The translations under genes were made by a program, and so were the position numbers. Shown here in pieces: positions 22,986 through 33,610 of a stretch of DNA of 64,000 nucleotides; within the stretch, counting starts at the first letter, position 1; every line of letters begins with the position of its first letter. Source of the stretch: Haematococcus lacustris (taxonomy: Eukaryota > Chlorophyta > Chlorophyceae > Chlamydomonadales > Haematococcaceae). The stretch covers positions 16,744,800-16,808,799 of the forward strand of contig JASKMD010000008.1 of assembly GCA_030144725.1 (NCBI GenBank), read 5' to 3'. The notes beneath the pieces are model-generated. The model made no database searches, was not told where the DNA came from, and was given only the letters and a program-made list of their open reading frames with translations.

Positions 22986-24194
22986 GGAGGGGCAACGCAA
23001 GGCTGGGATGGGGTGGGGCAGGGCTGGGAGGGGGTGGGGCAGGGCTAGGCAGGGCTGGGAAGGGGTTGGGGCAGGGCTAGGCAGGGCTGGGAGGGGGTGG
23101 GGCAGGGCTAGGCAGGGCTGGGATGGGGTTGGGGCAGGGCTGGGAGGGGGTGGGGCAGGGCTGGGCAGGGAGGGGAGGGTCAACGCAATGCTGGGAGGGG
23201 GTGGGGCAGGGCTGGGAGGGGGTGGGGCAGGGCTGGGAGGGGGTGGGGCAGGGCTGGGCAGGGAGGGGAGGTGCAACGCAAGGTTGGGAGGGGGTGGGGC
23301 AGGGCTGGGAGGGGAGGGGAGGGGAGGGGCAACGCAATGCTGGGAGGGGGTGGGGCAGGGCTGGGCAGGGAGGGGAGGTGCAACGCAAGGCTTGGAAGGG
23401 GTGGGGCAGGGCTGGGAGGGGGTGGGGCAGGGCTGGGCAGGGAGGGGAGGGTCAACGCAATGCTGGGAGGGGGTGGGGCAGGGCTGGGAGGGGGTGGGGC
23501 AGGGCTGGGAGGGGGTGGGGCAGGGCTGGGCAGGGAGGGGAGGTGCAACGCAAGGCTGGGAGGGGGTGGGGGAGGGCTGGGCAGGGAGGGGAGGTGCAAC
23601 GCAAGGTTGGGAGGGGGTGGGGCAGGGCTGGGAGGGGAGGGGAGGGGCAACGCAATGCTGGGAGGGGGTGGGGCAGGGCTGGGCAGGGAGGGGAGGTGCA
23701 ACGCAAGGCTTGGAGGGGGTGGGGCAGGTCTGGGAGGGGGTGGGGCAGGGCTGGGCAGGGACGGGAGGGGCAACGCAAGGCTGGGAGGGGGTGGGGCAGG
23801 GCTGGGATGCGGCGGTCCTAGAGCTCCGGCTGGTCGTGGGTTGCACGTTGAGATGCACGCATGGGAGCAGGCTGACCAGGGCGGCTTCGCCTTCGCATAG
23901 GCTGGGCTGGCTGCGGGGCAGCACCGCTCGTGCTGAACTTCACGGTGTGGCCTGCGCCCCGCTCTCGGCGTGGGTTACCTGGCTGCATTGCGTAGTTGAG
24001 GAGCGTTCAGCGTTGGGGTGGGGGCGGGCGCAGGGAGCCAGCGCTTTGGCTGCCTCGCAGCGTGCTGGGAACGGCTAGTTGCGGCTGGGTGCGGCTGCGG
24101 CCTGGCGGAGCTGGCGGTTGGGGCTTCAAACTTTCTGACTTTTACTGATGTACCGAATCTGAGAAGTCCGTGTGTATTATCTGGTCACTGCAGT

Positions 24195-25876
24195 CACTGC
24201 AGTCACTGTAGTCGGTGCTGTGTGTGACTGGTTTGCAGGTGTTGCTTTGATGCATATCAGGGTGCCAGTCTACACCTGCTAGATGGCTTGGAAACCATGG
24301 TATGGCAAGGCAGATCTGAGACGTACGGGGACAACATGAAGAATGCAGCTAAAGTTTGGAGCAGCTGGCTGGGCGACCCTGGTGTGCTGGTGGTGGCTGT
24401 GGATGGTGAGTTGCGTCCCAGCTGCATATGTCATTTAGCTTGTAGCGTCGCTGCTGCTGACCAGGACTGACTCGTACTGTATTGTCATCATTTACTGCTT
24501 GCGCAGGCGCCCCATGGCTGGAGGTCAGCGTCGCCACTTTCCAGATGACAGGCAGCAAGACTGACTTGATCGCACTGGACCTTGACCTACTGCATGACCT
24601 TGACATCCTTGAGGATGGTCAGCTGCAGGCCCTAAAGAATGGCACCGCCAGCGGTGACCTCATGCAGACGGTGGTGCATGCGGTTGTGATGGCATTTGAG
24701 CTGAAGCACCCAGAGCGGGTCAAAGGTACTGTACGTGCTGGGTGCAAAATGTGTACTGTGGCGCAAAATACAACTGCAATAGTCTCTTGCAAGCTCCCGT
24801 TGCAATGCGCTTCCACCCTTTCCCTTGCAGGTTCTACCTGGAAAATGCGGCACCAGTGCACGACAGAGTTTGTAGGCATCAACCTGTTGAATGGGACATG
24901 CGACCAAAGCACCAGAGCGTGGGCTGCTGGAGAGGTCTCAGTGTGGGGTGGTGCCCTCTGCTTGCATGACACCATTGGCCTGCACACTGTGGCGGGGGCT
25001 GACGGCCGCCGTGACCTGCACATCACCCGTTTCACCAGGAGGCACAAGCCCGTGCTGATAGCTGCCATGCGGCACATGCTCAAGCGTGCCAAGGATGAAC
25101 GCCGCATCATCATGCGTAAGTGCAGTGGTGCAAATGATGGTTGCAAGCAACCACATGACAGTGCCTGCCTTGAATCTGGTCGTGCATGTTGTGCTGCAGG
25201 ATATGCACCTGTTGATGCAGAGGGAACAGGCCAGAATACAGCCAGCAACCACAACAACGATGGTCGTGATCATCAGGGAAACACCAGCACAAGTGGTGAT
25301 GAAGATGCACCAAGTGGCGCTGCTAGCAACGCGCAGCCTCCTGCCCAGCACTTCAATGCCCTGCCTGCATTGGCAGCAACAGAGCGGTGGGTAGCAGCCT
25401 GCTCCAATGGCAGCCCGCAAGCTTGTGACGCCAGTAGCAATGACAGTGATGAAGCAAGTCTGGCCAGTGTTGGTGAGGCCCTTGACGTGCCTGAGGACTA
25501 CCACGAGCGGGCAGCTTTCAACGCAAGCTGGCAGCATGCCATGAGGGAGGCGGTGAATCGACCAAGCATGTTGCAGCACCTGACAGGGCATGATACACCT
25601 TTGCCACAGTCCGCGTTTGCTAACAAAGATGTGTACGGATGGGCTGTGCGCTTGGCGCAGACGGTGGTGTGTCAATTGGAAGCCGACGGGCGGTTGAAGC
25701 ATGGGCGTACACATGCATCTGGCTGATAGGTTGATGTCCATTCTTCCTCACAAACAAATGCTTGTAAGGTTAACTTTGAAATGCACTTTATTACATCTCT
25801 AACAAGTTATACCAGATAGATCACACCGTTGAATTTCTCCGCGGGGTTGAGAAATTGCTACCGTGTGGGAGGGAGA
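24195..25876. repeat. 1682-bp inverted repeat, left copy (partner 45664-47345)
   Basis: The segment from CACTGCAGTCACTGTAGTCGG to AGGGAGA matches 45664-47345 as reverse complement over its full length with only scattered substitutions. It carries the four-exon gene at 24239-25726. The 24009-24194 stretch before it shows no gene. Confidence 0.95.
24239..25726 (+). CDS. Unknown multi-exon gene, left copy (5' partial)
   Basis: Four exons, 24239-24405, 24507-24725, 24831-25115 and 25200-25726, have GT-AG borders and agree in phase throughout (398 codons after one leading base), which supports a real gene. Readable blocks are FDAYQGASLHLLDGLETM, VLVVAVDGAPWLEVSVATF, SKTDLIALDLDLLHDLDIL, WKMRHQCTTEFVGINLLNG, HITRFTRRHKPVLIAAMRH and an acidic, serine/asparagine-rich stretch before DVPEDYHERAAFNASW. 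I do not recognise the family. An earlier exon is expected because the first exon enters in mid-codon at an acceptor, but the inverted repeat ends just upstream. Being duplicated in inverted orientation, it is likely transposon-borne; a role as transposase accessory protein is possible but unproven. Confidence 0.6.
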
Positions 25877-26027
25877 AATTGCCCCGACCCCTTCCTGAGG
25901 CGTTCTGCCGCACCCACTTCGTCGGCTTAGTGTGGGATGTGCGGCATCCGCACCAATGCGCCTCAATAGAGCAGATGGCAAACGTGTGACCGCTCACTGC
26001 GTTGAACCCCGCGTTGGAAATCGCCAT
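25813..26027 (-). CDS. Small ORF H, intact copy; preserves the empty target of the foldback elements
   Basis: A 68-residue minus-strand frame (26027-25821) reads FNAVSGHTFAICSIEAHWCG, then TKPTKWVRQNASGRG and NFSLPHGSNFSTPRR. It converges on the four-exon gene. The same sequence is found split in two at 30719-30778 and 40587-40740, interrupted after the EA codons by 9.8 kb of foldback DNA; a further 3' piece is at 45664-45727. Function unknown. Its value is as an uninterrupted paralogous site. Confidence 0.5.
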
Positions 26028-26286
26028 CTGTGGGCCTCCTACACAGGATGACAGAGCTAAACATGACCATCATTGATAGCACTGTGCTCGCTGTTGAGAC
26101 CCAAAAGGTTACCGCGTTGACACTGCAGAACAACAAGTATATAAGCAAGGCTAGGTCGTCGATACGCAACATGAGTTTTCTCAGAAGTTTCGCCGATTGA
26201 ATTGCGTGTGGTATAGCGCCTCCCCAGGGTACCGCAGCTGTGACCACTATAGCTTGTTTGGTCCGGACATTGACAAAGGAGCAGCC

Positions 26287-26716
26287 ATGCATCCTACTTT
26301 CGTGAACGACCTGGGTCTGCTTTTCACCACCATCACCAGCGAGTCTCCTGAAGGCTGGAAAGCTGTCACCAACGCACTACAAGGCCTTCGGCAAGTCCTT
26401 GACAAGCTGAAGTTGGCTAATCTCCAGCCCAAGGTAAGAGTGTCAGATTGCTCGTTATACAGCTTCTTGGCATGTGGAACTTATTAGAGGTCGTGATAGA
26501 GTTTGCCATTCACATGTTGATACCTGATCAAAAGCAGGAGATAGATCTCAGCTCTGGCACGGTCAAACGAGCACCACCAAGGCTAAAGAGGAAGTGTCTC
26601 CCTGGTAATAACAATCAAAAGCATGCCAGCTGCACATGCTACTGCTACATACTGCTGATTCTCATGATCTCATGCTTCTACGCACACAGGTGGTGACGAA
26701 GATTGTGATGATGTAA
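26287..26716 (+). CDS. Hypothetical small gene, two exons
   Basis: ATG at 26287 opens [20 protein letters not shown], then [20 protein letters not shown] and KLANLQPK up to a good donor AAG/GTAAGA at 26433. A CACACAG acceptor at 26689 allows a phase-consistent second exon of nine codons (VVTKIVMM, stop at 26716). Another frame from the same acceptor gives an acidic stretch [18 protein letters not shown] that looks more coding-like but is out of phase, so the 3' structure is uncertain. A TATATAAG motif lies at about 26138, 150 bp upstream. No family recognised. Confidence 0.35.
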
Positions 26717-26934
26717 ACAGTCTTGACAATGATGTGGAGGCAGAACAGCATGCACAGCAACAGGTGCACCCCCCACCTCTGCTGCCCTCACTTGAGCAGG
26801 GACAGCAGCAGCAACAGGTGCACCCCCCCCTCCTGCTGCTGTCACCTGGGCAGGGACGGCAGCAGCAGCAGGTGCAGCCCCCCCCTTTGCTGCCCTCACC
26901 TCATCGACAGCGGCAGTGGCGGCAACAGTGGCAT

Positions 26935-27350
26935 CAGTTGCGTTGCCCCTCCCTGCCTTGCCCTGCCCTACCCCCTCCTAGCCTTGCCCCACCCCCTCCC
27001 AGCCTTGCATTGCCCCTCCCCTCCCTGCCCAGCCCTGCCCCACCCCCTCCCAGCCCTGCCCCACCCCCTCCCAGCCCTACCCCACCCCATCCCAGCCCTG
27101 CCCCACCCCATCCCAACCTTGCGTTGCCCCTCCCCTCCCTGCCCAGCCCTGCCCCACCCCCTCCCAGCCCTGCCCCACCCCCTCCCAGCCCTGCCCCACC
27201 CCATCCCAGCCCTACCCCACCCCATCCCAGCCCTGCCCCACCCCATCCCAACCTTGCGTTGCCCCTCCCCTCCCTGCCTAGCCCTGCCCCACCCCATCCC
27301 AGCCCTGCCCCACCCCACCCCAGCCTTGCGTTGCCCCTCCCTGCCCTGCC
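26935..27350. repeat. C-rich 51-bp satellite block
   Basis: Same TTGCGTTGCCCC/CCCTGCCCCACCCC family as 14395-15068, followed by GCAGCAGCAGGCTG minisatellite to about 27480. Confidence 0.93.
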
Positions 27351-27689
27351 CAGCCCTGCCCTGCCTGTAGGTGTGCTGCAGTGCATGAGCAGCAGCAGGC
27401 TGCAGTGCATGAGCAGCAGCAGCAGGTTGTAGTGCATGAGCAATACATGGACAACAGCAGCAGGCTGTAGGTGTGTGGCAGTGCAGTCTTGAGTTGCAAT
27501 CAGCAGCAACTTTGAGCCCATTTAAGAAGAATGTTGCATGGTACAAAAGCTTTCAAAAGGCTGTCCTGAGATTCCGTTCAGTTCCATCCCACACAACGTG
27601 ATTTGTAAGCTGTGAATGGTCAAAATGTAATGAAGAAAACGGTGGTGGTCAGGTCCTCTTCTCAAATGATACCTACGCCCCTTGTTTGG

Positions 27690-28180
27690 ACAACACCACC
27701 ACGCGGTGATGCGATAAGGCCGCAAACGTGGTAGCCACCTGCTACACACACCCTTTGCATGTATGATAGGTGGCTTACACCGCTTAAGCCGTCAGCCGTT
27801 AGGGGTTCGGGACTTTCTGTAACGCTCTTCAAAGCAAGGTGCACAAACACAGGTGCACATGGGCTCAACATGAAGTCATGCAAGTTCTCACGTGTATGCA
27901 TCACGGTCATGCTTAGCAAGTGCAGGCCTGGCAGTGATCCACACCCACTGTGTCACAGCTAGCTGGACCACGGATGGTACCTATAGTGGAGGCTCACCAG
28001 ATCCAGCCTAATGCTAGGGTGTGGTGCGCCACATGCCCCTTGTATGGACAACACCACCACGTGGTGATGCGCTGATGCTGCAAACGTGGTAGCCACTCGC
28101 TACATACCCCCTTTGCATGTATGCATCACGGCCATGCCTAGCAAGTGCAGGCCTGACAGTGATCCAGCCACATGCTAGGG
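27690..28180. repeat. 225-bp repeat family, two diverged units
   Basis: Contains the family landmarks GGACAACACCACCACG, GCAAACGTGGTAGCCAC, CCCTTTGCATGTATG and GCAAGTGCAGGCCTG. The first unit is split by a 127-bp LINE fragment (27766-27892). Confidence 0.85.
27766..27892 (-). mobile_element. 5'-truncated LINE insertion with 6-bp TSD
   Basis: The minus strand reads ENLHDFMLSPCAPVFVHLAL and SVTESPEPLTADG, then the LINE 3' UTR (CGGCTTAAGCGGTGTAAGCC). It matches the last ~125 bp of the element at 41418-45559. The hexamer TGTATG flanks it at 27760-27765 and 27893-27898, interrupting a 225-bp repeat unit between CATGTATG and TGTATGCATCACGG. It is a textbook short 5'-truncated retroinsertion. Confidence 0.85.
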
Positions 28181-28204
28181 TGTGGTGCGTGTTATGCCCC
28201 TTGT

Positions 28205-30718
28205 ATGGTCAACAACACACAGCTAGGTCCTGGAGACGCATTCATAACAATGTAGTGTGTGCATGTGGTCGGTGCATGAGGGCGACACTAGGGGTATCAG
28301 GCTTGCAGCTGCAAACCATGCTATCACTTGCGTCTCGTGAGTAGTGCACTACATTAAAGCTTGGTAAGGCACGTTTTGCTAGCAAGGGCAAGAACACGAG
28401 AACGGTGCGAAGATGGGTTATCCGTACAAGCGGGCCATCCATGCACTAACCGGTTGTCAGCTTTACACAAAACATCCTACCCTCCCACTATTACATTAGA
28501 AGACTAGGTATCATTGAGACTTCAAGGCTTTGTGTCATACGCTTGCATCAACATGATGTTGCATACTCAACATGATCTTACAGGAGCCAAAGTTATGATG
28601 CACGGCAGGGACATGACACACATCACCCCAATCCTTTTCAATGTCAATCACTAAGCCAAGCAGCCCAATGTCTCGTCATCATCTGTGGGTGCTACTGTCC
28701 ACACAGCAAGGAAGTCAAGAAGCCCAAGACATACATAGCGCAATTGTTTTCACTTGTCCCGCAGCGGAAGGAAGAAGGAGGGGGCCAAGGGGCAGGAGGC
28801 CAGTAGGGCTGAGCCGGGGCAGCCCGGGCGGAGGCTGTGTTGTGGCGGGTAAGGGGGAAATGGGAAAAAGGGGGGGGGGAGGTGCCCATCAGACCTGCAA
28901 CCAAGGGGCATGCACATGAGGGAGGAGATTAGGCTGGGTATTGGGTGTCAGCCACTTGCCGGCAGGCGGTTAGCTAGAAAGGGACGAATGAGAAGGGGCA
29001 GGGAGAAGAGGGAGAAGAGGGCTACTGCTAGCGCCGGCTCAGGGCTGCCCGCTGGGGTGGGGGAAAGTAGACGGGTTGCGGAGGTGGTGGTGGTACAGCA
29101 GAGGGAAGGAGCAAGGAGAGGGCAGGAGGCCAAGGAGAGGGCAGGAGGCCAGCTGGGCTGAGCTGGGTGTCAGCCACTTGGCGGCAGGCGGTCAGCCAGG
29201 GCAGGCAGGAGAGGAAGAAGAGGAATGAGATTGGGCAGGGAGAAGAGGGGCTAGAGAGGGCTTCCTCCTGGCTGCTGGGTAGGGTAGGGAGAGGACCACG
29301 ATGTCCGGGGGGAGGTGAGGGGGAGTGGGGAAGTGGGGGCGTAGGAGACTTGGAGGTGTTGGTGATGGGACAGGGTAGGGTTAGGGGGAAGGGTCCGAGG
29401 GGTCGCTATGTGACTGTTACACCTGCAGCAAGCAAGGGGCATGCTTGTGATCAACAAAACAAGGACATGCATGACTAGAAGTGGGCAGACTGACCAAACA
29501 CCCCGACAACGCCTGGCTGCCGCTCCTGACTATGCTGTGCTGTGCTGGGAATGCTGGAATGCATTGGCATAGACACACAGATAGGCACACATGATGGGAC
29601 ACACAGATAGGAACACGCAGGCACAAGCACAGGCTAGCACGAGACATGTGTACCTGGACATTTCTAAAAGATTGCTGACATTGCTGACTTGTATCAACAC
29701 TTCTGTTGCTGCTGCCGCCACTGCCACCGCTGCTGCCGCTGTTGCCGCCACTGCCGCTGTCGATGCCTGTTGATGTCGTTGTCGCCTCTGCCACTGTTGC
29801 TGCCTGTCCTGGTTGCCTACCTCTGGTATGCTGTCCGCTTGCCCCTGTCCCACACTACCTGCCTAGCCATTCTGTGCTTGCCATTGTTGTTACAAAGGCC
29901 TGCTCCTGTTGTGCTGCCTCCGCTGCTGCCACCATTGCTGCTGCTGCTAGCACCGCCTCCCCCACTGCTGCCGCCATCACATCATGCGCCTTGGGCGGGC
30001 ATCTGCACAAGCACCAGTAGGCACAAGCATGGACACATCCTTCCCTGTCAATACGCAAAGCATGCCCTTCTCTGATGGTCTATCCCTGCTGCGTTTGCCA
30101 CTGCAGCCCTGAGTGTATACTGTTGTCCTGCCTGGCTGCTGCTGCTGCCCCTGCACCACCTGCCTACCCAAGCTGCATGCAACCCGCATACCCATGATGT
30201 GCCTGCGCCTGTCCCTGCTGCGTACTCCTGCAATGCTGTCTGTTGCTGAGTGAAGCAATGCAACGCATAGCTGTGCATTGAGCACTTGAGCAATGTGCAA
30301 CAACAACAGCAAGCAATAGCATGTGCGGGTATAACAGCAACTGGGGGCACAACGCAGCTCATACCTGGGTTGAAGCGACCGTGTCTTACTGCGCGAGCTG
30401 CGTTGGCCGCTGTGACCGCAGTCCATCCTCAACATCCGCAGCAGCTGCTTTGCCCACTGCGCCTGCTGCGCCTTGCCTGGTGCTGATGCTGCTGGTGCTG
30501 AGGCTCCTGGGGAGGATGTGGGCATGCTTTACCCTGCTGCGCAGCCGTCTTGTCCGCAGAGCAGTAGCGGAAGGTGCAGGCGTGCGTGCAGAGGTGCTGC
30601 CGATGAGCGAGTGGGCTGCGGTTGGACGGTTGGAAGGTCCCCCTGTGAGGGGGAGCAGCCGCAGATAGCCGCAGATAGCTCAGCGAGGGGCTCAGCAAAG
30701 GGCCCACAAGCTACTAAG
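28205..30718. other. 2.5 kb without recognisable genes
   Basis: 28205-28640 is unremarkable. 28740-29400 is purine-rich, with a block (GGGCAGGAGGCCAG...GTGTCAGCCACTTG) repeated at about 28790-28975 and 29130-29195. 29690-29980 is GCTGCTGCC/GCCACTGCC low-complexity DNA. No frame shows conserved motifs or consistent splice sites. Confidence 0.55.
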
Positions 30719-30778
30719 ATCAACGTGAGGTTCAACGCAGTGAGCGGTCACACCTTTGCCATCTGCCCGTTTGAGGCC
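30719..30778 (+). pseudogene. ORF H, left part, interrupted by the foldback pair
   Basis: Reads INVRFNAVSGHTFAICPFEA, homologous to the start of the intact frame at 26027-25821. It breaks off at TTGAGGCC (30771-30778), the left target duplication of the element beginning at 30779. Confidence 0.7.
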
Positions 30779-30988
30779 CAGTTAGGTCTCCCGGTTACAC
30801 ATGGTACGTTTTTGGGTAACTTGAAGAAGACGAAAAAGGGAAACATGTCCCAAGTGGGCCCCGTCTGTTCCGCGTAGCCCAGCTAGCCATCGCACAGTGG
30901 AAGCGGGCTCACAGTGGCGGTTCAGGTGCCGACCAGGCAGGTTAGCCAGCCTGCTTGGGCGCACGTCAACGTTAGGCACATTGCGTAG

Positions 30989-31282
30989 ATGTTAGCTCTG
31001 CGCACGCCAAGCTGGGCCAGTAAGTGCGAACGCCGCACAGCCAAGCAGCGGTTACGGCAGTCGGTTATAGATGGCTTGCACGCTGCAGGTACAATGTCTG
31101 AAATCGCTAGCTCCGTTATCAGAGGCCGAACCACTGTCAGCGGGGCACCACTTCGCCCAGGAATAGACACGCCAGCACCCAGGACGGCACGGAGACGTCG
31201 TGACCAGTCTCCACCGCGCGCGAAATCCCCAACGCAGCGTACCACAAAGCAGAAGGCAGACGGGCAACAGCCTGACCACTGA
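30989..31282 (+). CDS. Arginine-rich ORF in P1 left TIR (97 aa; mirrored at 35387-35680)
   Basis: Reads MLALRTPSWASKCERRTAKQ, then VIDGLHAAGTMSEIASSVIR, RPGIDTPAPRTARRRRDQ, ending RTTKQKADGQQPDH. The exact mirror lies at 35387-35680 on the minus strand. Diverged copies are in P2: 36171-36401 (+) and 40083-40313 (-), shortened by a stop after LRTPSWAT. In P2 the upstream frame continues (NVRHIAWLLALRTPSW) where P1 has a TAG, so neither copy keeps the whole ancestral frame. Basic, no known domain. Confidence 0.4.
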   Translation: MLALRTPSWASKCERRTAKQRLRQSVIDGLHAAGTMSEIASSVIRGRTTVSGAPLRPGIDTPAPRTARRRRDQSPPRAKSPTQRTTKQKADGQQPDH

Positions 31283-31316
31283 CACTGCAGGGACATGGAC
31301 AGGCTGTAGTGCATGA

Positions 31317-31347
<31 letters not shown>

Positions 31348-33024
31348 GCTGTAGTGCACGAGCAGCAGTGCATGGGCAGCAGCAGCAACAGCAGGCTGTA
31401 GGTGTGTAGCAGTGCAGGCTGCAGGTGTGTGGCAGTGCATGAGCAGCAGCAGCAGCAGCAGCAGGCTGTAGTGCACGAGCAGCAGCAACAGCAGGCTGTA
31501 GTGCACGAGCAGCAATGCATGGGCAGCAGCAGGCTATAGGTGTGTGGCAGTACATGCTGCAAGTAGCAGCAGGCTGCAGGTGTGTTGCAGTGCGTGAGCA
31601 GCAGCAATAGGCTGCCTAACATGTGTTGCAGTGCATGAGCAGCAGCAGCAGGCTGCAGTGCCTGTGCTGCAGTGCATGAGCAGCAGCAGCAGCAGCAGGC
31701 TGAAATGCATGTGCGTACCACAAAGCAGAAGTCAGACGGGCAACAGCCCGAGCAGGAACAAGAGGAGCAACGGGAACAACAGGGGGAGCAGCGGCAAGAG
31801 CAACAGCATGAGCGCCAGCAGCGGCAAGGGCAACAACATGAGCTTGCTGGTGAATGTGCAGGTGACAATGGTTGACAAGAGCAACACTGGCAAGAAGCGT
31901 CTTGAGGAGTTGAAGAGAGAATGCATAATCCAAAAGGAGCAGAGCAAGCCCACCCCAGCCCAGCGTTGCCCCTTCCCTCCATGCTTAACCCTGCCCCACC
32001 CCCTCCCAGCCTTGCCCCACCCCCTCCCAGCCCTGCCCCACCCCCTCCCAGCCCTGCCCCACCCCCTCCCAGCCTTGCGTTGCCCCTCCCCTCCCTGCCC
32101 AGCCCTGCCCCACCCCCTCCGAGCCCTGCCCCACCCCATCCCAGCCCTGCCCCACCCCATCCCAGCCCTGCCCCACCCCCTCTCAGCCTTGCGTTGCCCC
32201 TCCCCTCCCTGCCCAGCCCTGCCCCACCCCCTCCCAACCCTGCCCCACCCCTCCCAGCCTTGCGTTGCCCCTCCCTGCCCAGCCCTGCCACACCCCCTCC
32301 CATCCCTGCCCCACCCCATCCCAGCCCGGCCCCACCCCCTCCCAGCCTTGCGTTGCCCCTCCCAGCCCTGCCCAGCCCTGCCCCACCCCCGCCCAGCCTT
32401 GCGTTGCCCCTCCCAGCCCTGCCCAGCCCTGCCCCACCCCATCCCAGCCCTGCCCCACCCCATCCCAGCCTTGCGTTGCCCCTCCCTTGCCTGCCCTTCC
32501 CTGCCCAGCCCTTCCCTACCTTGCCCTGCCCTGCCCTGCCCTGCCTGTAGGTGTGTGGCAGTGCAGGCTGCAGGTAGCAGCAGGAGTGCATGAGCAGCAG
32601 CTGCAGGCTGCAGTGCATGAGCAGCAGTGCATAGGCAGCAGCAGCAGCAGGCTGTAGGTGTGTAGCAGGGCATGAGTTGCAGCAGCAGCAACAGGCTGTA
32701 ATGCATGACCAGCAGTGCAAGGACAGCAACATGTGCGGTATGTGTCTGGTTGCATGCAAGCTCATTTCAAGGCATAGATCTGGCATGGTCTGCGGTGGTC
32801 TTGGTAGCTCCATGCATTTATAGGCATGCAAGTTGAGGTTTCTCAACCATGCCAATGCTTGTGTAGCCGCATATGGACACCACATTGGTTGTGTAAGACA
32901 ATATCCCCGGTGATGGGCAATTGCAACTCGAATATCAAGGTCTACAATAGACCTAGCGTCCTTGACCGTGCCAGTTGCAGCGTCAATGTAATACCGCATG
33001 GTGGCATATGGTTGGATTGGGCGT

Positions 33025-33610
33025 GGATCACTGCCAGGCCTGCACTTGCTAAGCATGACCGTGATGCATACATGCAAAGGGGGTATGTAGCAGGTGGCTA
33101 CCACGTTTGCAGCATTAGCGCATCACCGCGCGGTGGTGTTGTCCATACAAGGGGCATGTGGCGCACCACACCCTAGCATGTGGGTGGATCTGGTGAGCCT
33201 CCACTATAGGTACCGTCCGTAGTCTAGCTAGCTGTGACATATTGGGTGTGGATCACTGCCAGGCCTGCACTTGCTAAGCATGACCGTGATGCATACATGC
33301 AAAGGGGGTATGTAGCAGGTGGCTACCACGTTTGCAGCATTAGCGCATCACCGCGCGGTGGTGTTGTCCATACAAGGGGCATGTGGCGCACCACACCCTA
33401 GCATGTGGGTGGATCTGGTGAGCCTCCACTATAGGTACCGTCCGTAGTCTAGCTAGCTGTGACATATTGGGTGTGGATCACTGCCAGGCCTGCACTTGCT
33501 AAGCATGGCCGTGATGCATACATGCAAAGGGGGTATGTAGCAGGTGGCTACCACGTTTGCGGCCTTAGCGCATCACCGCATGGTGGTGGTGTTGTCCATA
33601 CAAGGGGCGT
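33025..33610. repeat. 225-bp tandem repeat, 2.6 units
   Basis: GGATCACTGCCAGGCCTGCA recurs at 33025, 33250 and 33475, an exact 225-bp period. Units 1 and 2 are nearly identical; unit 3 ends in GGGGCGTAGGTATCAA. The inverted counterpart is at 37995-38600 in P2. Confidence 0.95.

Larger units (their letters stand above)
14192..24008. repeat. Giant asymmetric palindrome P0 of satellites
   Basis: The outer ends match as inverted repeats (GAACGCTCCTCAACTACGC at 14192 against 24008) and the inner core is symmetric about 21789.5. Layout: 14192-14394 unique arm; 14395-15068 51-bp satellite; (CCCTG)n with gap to 19777; satellite 19778-20214; (CCCTG)n 20215-20964; core 20965-22611; (CAGGG)n 22612-22985; satellite 22986-23815; unique arm to 24008. 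The left arm is about 5.4 kb longer, the excess being mainly the (CCCTG)n array. Confidence 0.9.
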
